Shown: piece after piece, positions 60,237 through 64,000 of the stretch
How positions within the stretch are numbered: the stretch's first letter is position 1
How the letters are laid out: the number at the start of each line of letters is the position of its first letter
NCBI GenBank assembly: GCA_036873135.1
Contig: JAPTYO010000003.1
Coordinates: forward strand, 23,832,001-23,896,000
Direction: 5' to 3'
DNA from: Clarkia xantiana subsp. parviflora
Taxonomy: Eukaryota; Streptophyta; Magnoliopsida; Myrtales; Onagraceae
Length of the DNA: 64,000 bases
The notes under the pieces: model-generated
The model's database searches: none
What the model was told of the DNA's origin: nothing
The model's input: only the letters and a program-made list of their open reading frames with translations
Translations under genes and position numbers: made by a program

Positions 60237-60635
60237 TAAAGTATACTCCCAAGATTCACGTAATCACGGTTGACAATTGACTTAACTACTAAATGCATTT
60301 CTCTTCATGTCTATAATATATTATTGTTTAGTGACAATAATATTGAAATTGTCATAAAATCGTTGATGCAGCTTGATGGGATAAAAAATTAAAACTCGTT
60401 AATTTAAAGAATGTCGAGAATTTGATGAAGGGTTGAGGAAAATCTCGATTTTTTTTATTAACCGATTAACCGAATGTAAACGACTACTAACAAAGTTTAA
60501 ATACTGTAAAAAAATACTAACCCCAAGAAAAATCCGAATTAACAACAAAATCTCAAACAAAACCGACAAATTGCAAAAAAAAAAAAAAAATCCAAACATA
60601 AAACTGCAATTTTGACTCTCTAAATAAATGAATGG
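59442..60635. other. 3' untranslated region of WDR26-like gene and AT-rich DNA
   Basis: A candidate polyadenylation signal aataaataa lies at about 59637. The remainder is AT-rich with a TA microsatellite at about 60204-60232. No other gene. Confidence 0.5.
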
Positions 60636-60641
60636 ATTAAG

Positions 60642-60985
60642 GGTCCTTTTGGTACAACATGTTTGCAAAAATTACATTGTTCATACCATTAGTATTTTTT
60701 TGTACCGAATTGGTACCATATGTTTCCAAACCTTACTGTTTTGGTACTTCTGTTACCATTCCCTCAAAAACGGCCGTTAAATGGCATGTGCCATGCACGT
60801 GAGCAGCCCAAAACTTTCAGTTTTGTTACAATTTAGTCCTAAAATTTCAAAACCAAACCATTTTCCCAAATTGACCTAGCCGGACCCTGGATCGGGGTCC
60901 CCAGACCCAGGCGACCCTGATCCAGGGTCGGACCTAGCCCTAGGTTAGGTCCGGCTAGGTCAATTGGGACCTATCCCCAATTTAA
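60642..60985 (+). mobile_element. One-ended Mutator-like MITE relic
   Basis: The left end reads gggtccttttggtacaacatg and is followed by cggccgttaaatggcatgtg and catgcacgtgagc (about 60770-60805), the layout of the other 9-bp-TSD elements. The core has a long imperfect palindrome (60871-60886 pairs with 60947-60962). No right inverted end is present, so the element is truncated or rearranged. Confidence 0.6.
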
Positions 60986-61879
60986 ATCAATTGTTAAACC
61001 CCATAATTTATTATAGGTATTTCTTAGATTGAAATTTTCCTATAAAAAACTATATATGCACACCAAAATCCGACACTTCCACATGTGAATGCACAATTTA
61101 GCCTTTTTATTTCTACATTTTTTATTTCTACTGTAGACATTTTGAAGGGTCATCTCATAACTTTTTTTTAATTAACTACACATATATAATAAATATGTAA
61201 TCTCTAATGCCGTATAAAATTTTAAATTAACAAATCGACTAACTATTTTAAAATGCTAAAATAATAGATAAATGCGCTCTGTTTAACGTTTATATTTTTC
61301 AACATTTTTATTTTTATGCTACACGACATTTGGGGATAATTTGTATCTCACTTTCACTTGTAGGGCCGCATGCCATCAATTAGAAACCCATAATAATAAT
61401 TATAATTAACTAATAAATAAGGATAAAGCAGAAAACAAAGAATGCCCTATCGCCCGAGTCCCGACATAATTTTTTTTTTGAGTGGGACATGTTCCTTGTC
61501 GGTGGGTACGACTGTAAATGATTTAGGTTGTTCATGAACAACTCAAAGATCGATTTAGTTAATACGAATTCAATTCGAAATTTTTTGTGTTAAAATTAGA
61601 TTAGTTTCAAGTTTGCTCGCTAATCTTATCGAGCTTTCTCATACATATATAATATATCGGGTATTAAAGCCCAGAACTCAAAATCCTCCTTGATTAATTT
61701 GCACGTGACACAACATACTCATGGATTTTATAATCCCTTATTTCAGCTTAATTTTGAGTGCAAATTTACTCTCGATCGAATTTGAGGAGCCTAATATTTG
61801 TACGACAGTTCTAACACTCGCTTTTAGTCTCCATTAAAAACGATACAAAGATAATTTATGCTAGACGTAGATCAACAAA
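60986..61879. other. AT-rich intergenic DNA
   Basis: No gene recognised. It includes the 5' flank of the tRNA pair. Confidence 0.4.
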
Positions 61880-61951
61880 GTCGTTGTAGTATAGTGGTAA
61901 GTATTCCCGCCTGTCACGCGGGTGACCCGGGTTCGATCCCCGGCAACGGCG
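61880..61951 (+). tRNA. trnD-GUC: tRNA-Asp (GUC)
   Basis: 72 nt, starting gtcgttgtagtatagtggta and ending ggcaacggcg. The anticodon GTC is at 61913-61915 in the loop ctGTCac. The A box (tagtatagtgg) and B box (ggttcgatccc) are intact, and the acceptor and T stems pair. It is followed at once by a T7 run, the RNA polymerase III terminator, and preceded by a caa motif near the likely start. It is a cytosolic-type nuclear gene without intron and without encoded CCA. Confidence 0.97.
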
Positions 61952-61958
61952 TTTTTTT
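61952..61958 (+). terminator. Pol III terminator of tRNA-Asp
   Basis: A run of seven T residues directly after the tRNA 3' end. Confidence 0.8.
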
Positions 61959-62021
61959 ATCTTTATATTTGACTTTATGTTATTTAATTTCTTAATGTTA
62001 TTAGTGAACAAATAATAAAAA

Positions 62022-62026
62022 GCGGG

Positions 62027-62069
<43 letters not shown>

Positions 62070-62094
62070 GCGTGTTCAATCCACGCTCACCGCA
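62022..62094 (+). tRNA. trnF-GAA: tRNA-Phe (GAA)
   Basis: 73 nt, starting gcggggatagctcagttggg and ending ccacgctcaccgca. The anticodon GAA is at 62055-62057 in loop ctGAAga. The A box (tagctcagttggg) and B box (tgttcaatccac; the usual ggttcgaatcc is changed here) are recognisable and the stems pair. A T-rich tract follows. It is 70 bp downstream of tRNA-Asp in the same direction. Each gene has its own terminator, so transcription is probably separate. It matches plant cytosolic tRNA-Phe. Confidence 0.95.
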
Positions 62095-64000
62095 TTTCTT
62101 TTTGTTCAATGCAATTTTTCCTTTTAGTCTGTCTCCCTGAAGTGAAAAAAATCCTGCTACATTGAATTGATTCTGTGTTGTTGGCCAACAAATTTGATTG
62201 ATTCTATCTCTTCTATTTTAATATTAAGTAAAAACACAGAAGGGTACATTAATGAAAGAAGGTGAGTTGAGTTGAGTCCAGCTCTAAGGATTGATTGACC
62301 AAAATTGAAGTTGAATGGGATATGTAAGTAAGGAAGGAAAAAGAATATGAATATTGTGTCCAAGTACAGCCTCACATTGTCATACATGGACCCTCTTTCT
62401 TTCTTATCCATTACTTGGATTTCTTGCTTTGGATCATTTAACAAGCATATATTCATTCTCTTTCTCTTTTCCCATTATCATATATTTTTAATAATTTCAT
62501 CTTTAGTCTCTCCATCATTACATCAAATTATGTAAATAAGATTTTTTGAAGCAAAAAATATACTCCAAGAATTTTTATTTTTTTATTTTTAATGATAATA
62601 GAAAAAGTAGTGGATAGGGTGAGCCCCTTGCTAGATTCTTGGTTTTAAAAAAAAAATAATAATAAGCCATTTGGAACACACTTGAATTTGCATCCCTTAG
62701 GTGAGGGCTTTCATGTGGGAAATGAACCAATTGTGGTCCGACCTCCATTAATAAGCTCAAGACCTAACTAGCATATATTTCTACAAAATATTAAATGGGA
62801 CGAAAATGAAAGGGAGATACCAATTAAATTCACTGGCCAAAAAAAAAAAAAATAAATAAATTCATGTTCAACCATACGAAGGTGAAAAAAAAAAAATTAA
62901 AAGTCGAAGCTCTCCCCCACCTAATCATGTTTGTATTACGAATGTGGCCGAACACGACGAGTCATATAATTGTACTATGGGAGTTAATAAAAAATGTATT
63001 GATACATGCAAATTACTTGTTAATTTTGTTTAAGGTGGTACTAAAATAACTTCTTGTGTGTGAAATGTGATTCCGACAACGACATGAGAACTAGATGCAC
63101 TTGAAAGTTGTGGTTCCTTTTAAGTAACAAAGATTCTTGATGAGCCGATATATATCTATAACTAAAATACTTTAAAATCCAGTAAAGTGATTATAAAGGT
63201 ATATATAGTACGTACAAATTCATCATGTAGGAAGTGAAATATTTTTATGTGATTATGATATTTTGTAGTAAATATTTACTCTGGCAAAAAAGTAAATATT
63301 TACTAGTTATGGGAAAAAAAGAAGTAAATATTTACTAGTTTTCGATTTTTTTACACTGTTTTAATGAATGTATATCCTTATACCACATAAACATGTAAGT
63401 TAAAAGCATATGAACGTATAGTATTCAGAAGTTCTTCATATTTATTTTTACATGGAAAAAAAAGTAAAAACTCATTCGTAAATTTGAGTATCGTAGACAA
63501 AATTATGACTACTTATGATTCAAGAATAAATAGTATTATAGTAAATTACAGAAAATAAATATATGTATAGATATTAAAATTATATAAAATTAGTTTATGA
63601 CATGAATTTTTCTGGTGCATTTTAAACTCTGTTATCGTCGATTGTGCCACGCTACACAATATTGTGTATTTGAGTGTCATAACTTATAAACTCTAGAACT
63701 GATTTTAAATTTTTCGGCTTCACCGAATGTCATTATTTAATTTAATCAAGCATAATTATATTTCTTTAGATATGCTTACAATTTTTAATTTATATTTCAA
63801 ACAATGTAGATTTATATTAAAAACTATTGGATATAAATACAAGTCATATTTTATTTTATTTGGCCAAAGGTATTTTATTAGCCTTCCTACTAAAATTCAC
63901 TCAAAATAGTCATTTTTTTTATAAGTTGTTTCAATTGAGGAATCATTAGATCGTTATAATTTATCTTAAAGTATATAGTAATGGCAGTGTGGCACCTGAC
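62095..64000. other. AT-rich intergenic DNA
   Basis: No gene recognised on either strand. A small cluster of three identical palindromes agtaaatatttact lies at 63267-63280, 63291-63304 and 63323-63336. Confidence 0.5.

Overview
This is a nuclear window from a flowering plant, most likely a eudicot. Four cellular genes look intact: phytoene synthase, a WDR26-type WD40 protein, a P-loop kinase, and an Asp/Phe pair of cytosolic-type tRNA genes counted together. They are split by GT-AG introns and sit in AT-rich, transposon-dense DNA. There is nothing bacterial or organellar. I cannot name the species.

Region by region. From 1 to 5.5 kb lies the leucine-rich-repeat part of an NLR resistance gene (minus strand). 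It is cut by a gag/protease-only Copia element with an exact 5-bp target duplication, and bounded by a Mutator-like MITE and a decayed Copia pol. From 7.0 to 13.3 kb two broken genes lie head to head, an APC5 5' part (minus) and a C-terminally truncated SWAP70 (plus). A MULE-type MITE sits in APC5 intron 2 and a PIF/Harbinger relic lies between the two genes. From 14.9 to 19.9 kb is a degenerate full-length Copia element (minus). From 21.9 to 32.6 kb is a young 10.78-kb Ty3/Gypsy element of the Tat type, with 649-bp LTRs and the target duplication aatat. Its gag-pol carries two nonsense codons and a frame break. Its 3' part holds an apparently intact four-exon antisense gene with its own TATA box. 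From 33 to 37.5 kb come a Helitron-like end, a three-copy ~410-bp tandem array and nested MITEs. Phytoene synthase is at 37.9-40.4 kb and the P-loop kinase at 42.8-43.4 kb. From 44 to 52.5 kb are nested MULE-type MITEs, a direct duplication and two oppositely oriented Helitrons with the same GC hairpin terminus. WDR26 spans 55.1-59.4 kb, and the two tRNA genes are at 61.9-62.1 kb.

The cellular genes do not form a pathway. Phytoene synthase makes the first carotenoid in plastids, and WDR26 is a subunit of the CTLH/GID ubiquitin ligase. The main interest is in the transposons. One point is the antisense spliced gene of the Gypsy element. Another is a set of about nine related 9-bp-TSD MITEs that share a GGGTTAA-type end, a TTAACGG block and a CATGTG/CACGTG block. 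The third is the pair of 5'-partial genes APC5 and SWAP70, which may be one duplicated fragment broken inside both genes.

All identifications come from reading motifs and translated frames by eye. No database search was run, and splice sites are inferred from GT-AG signals and frame continuity.
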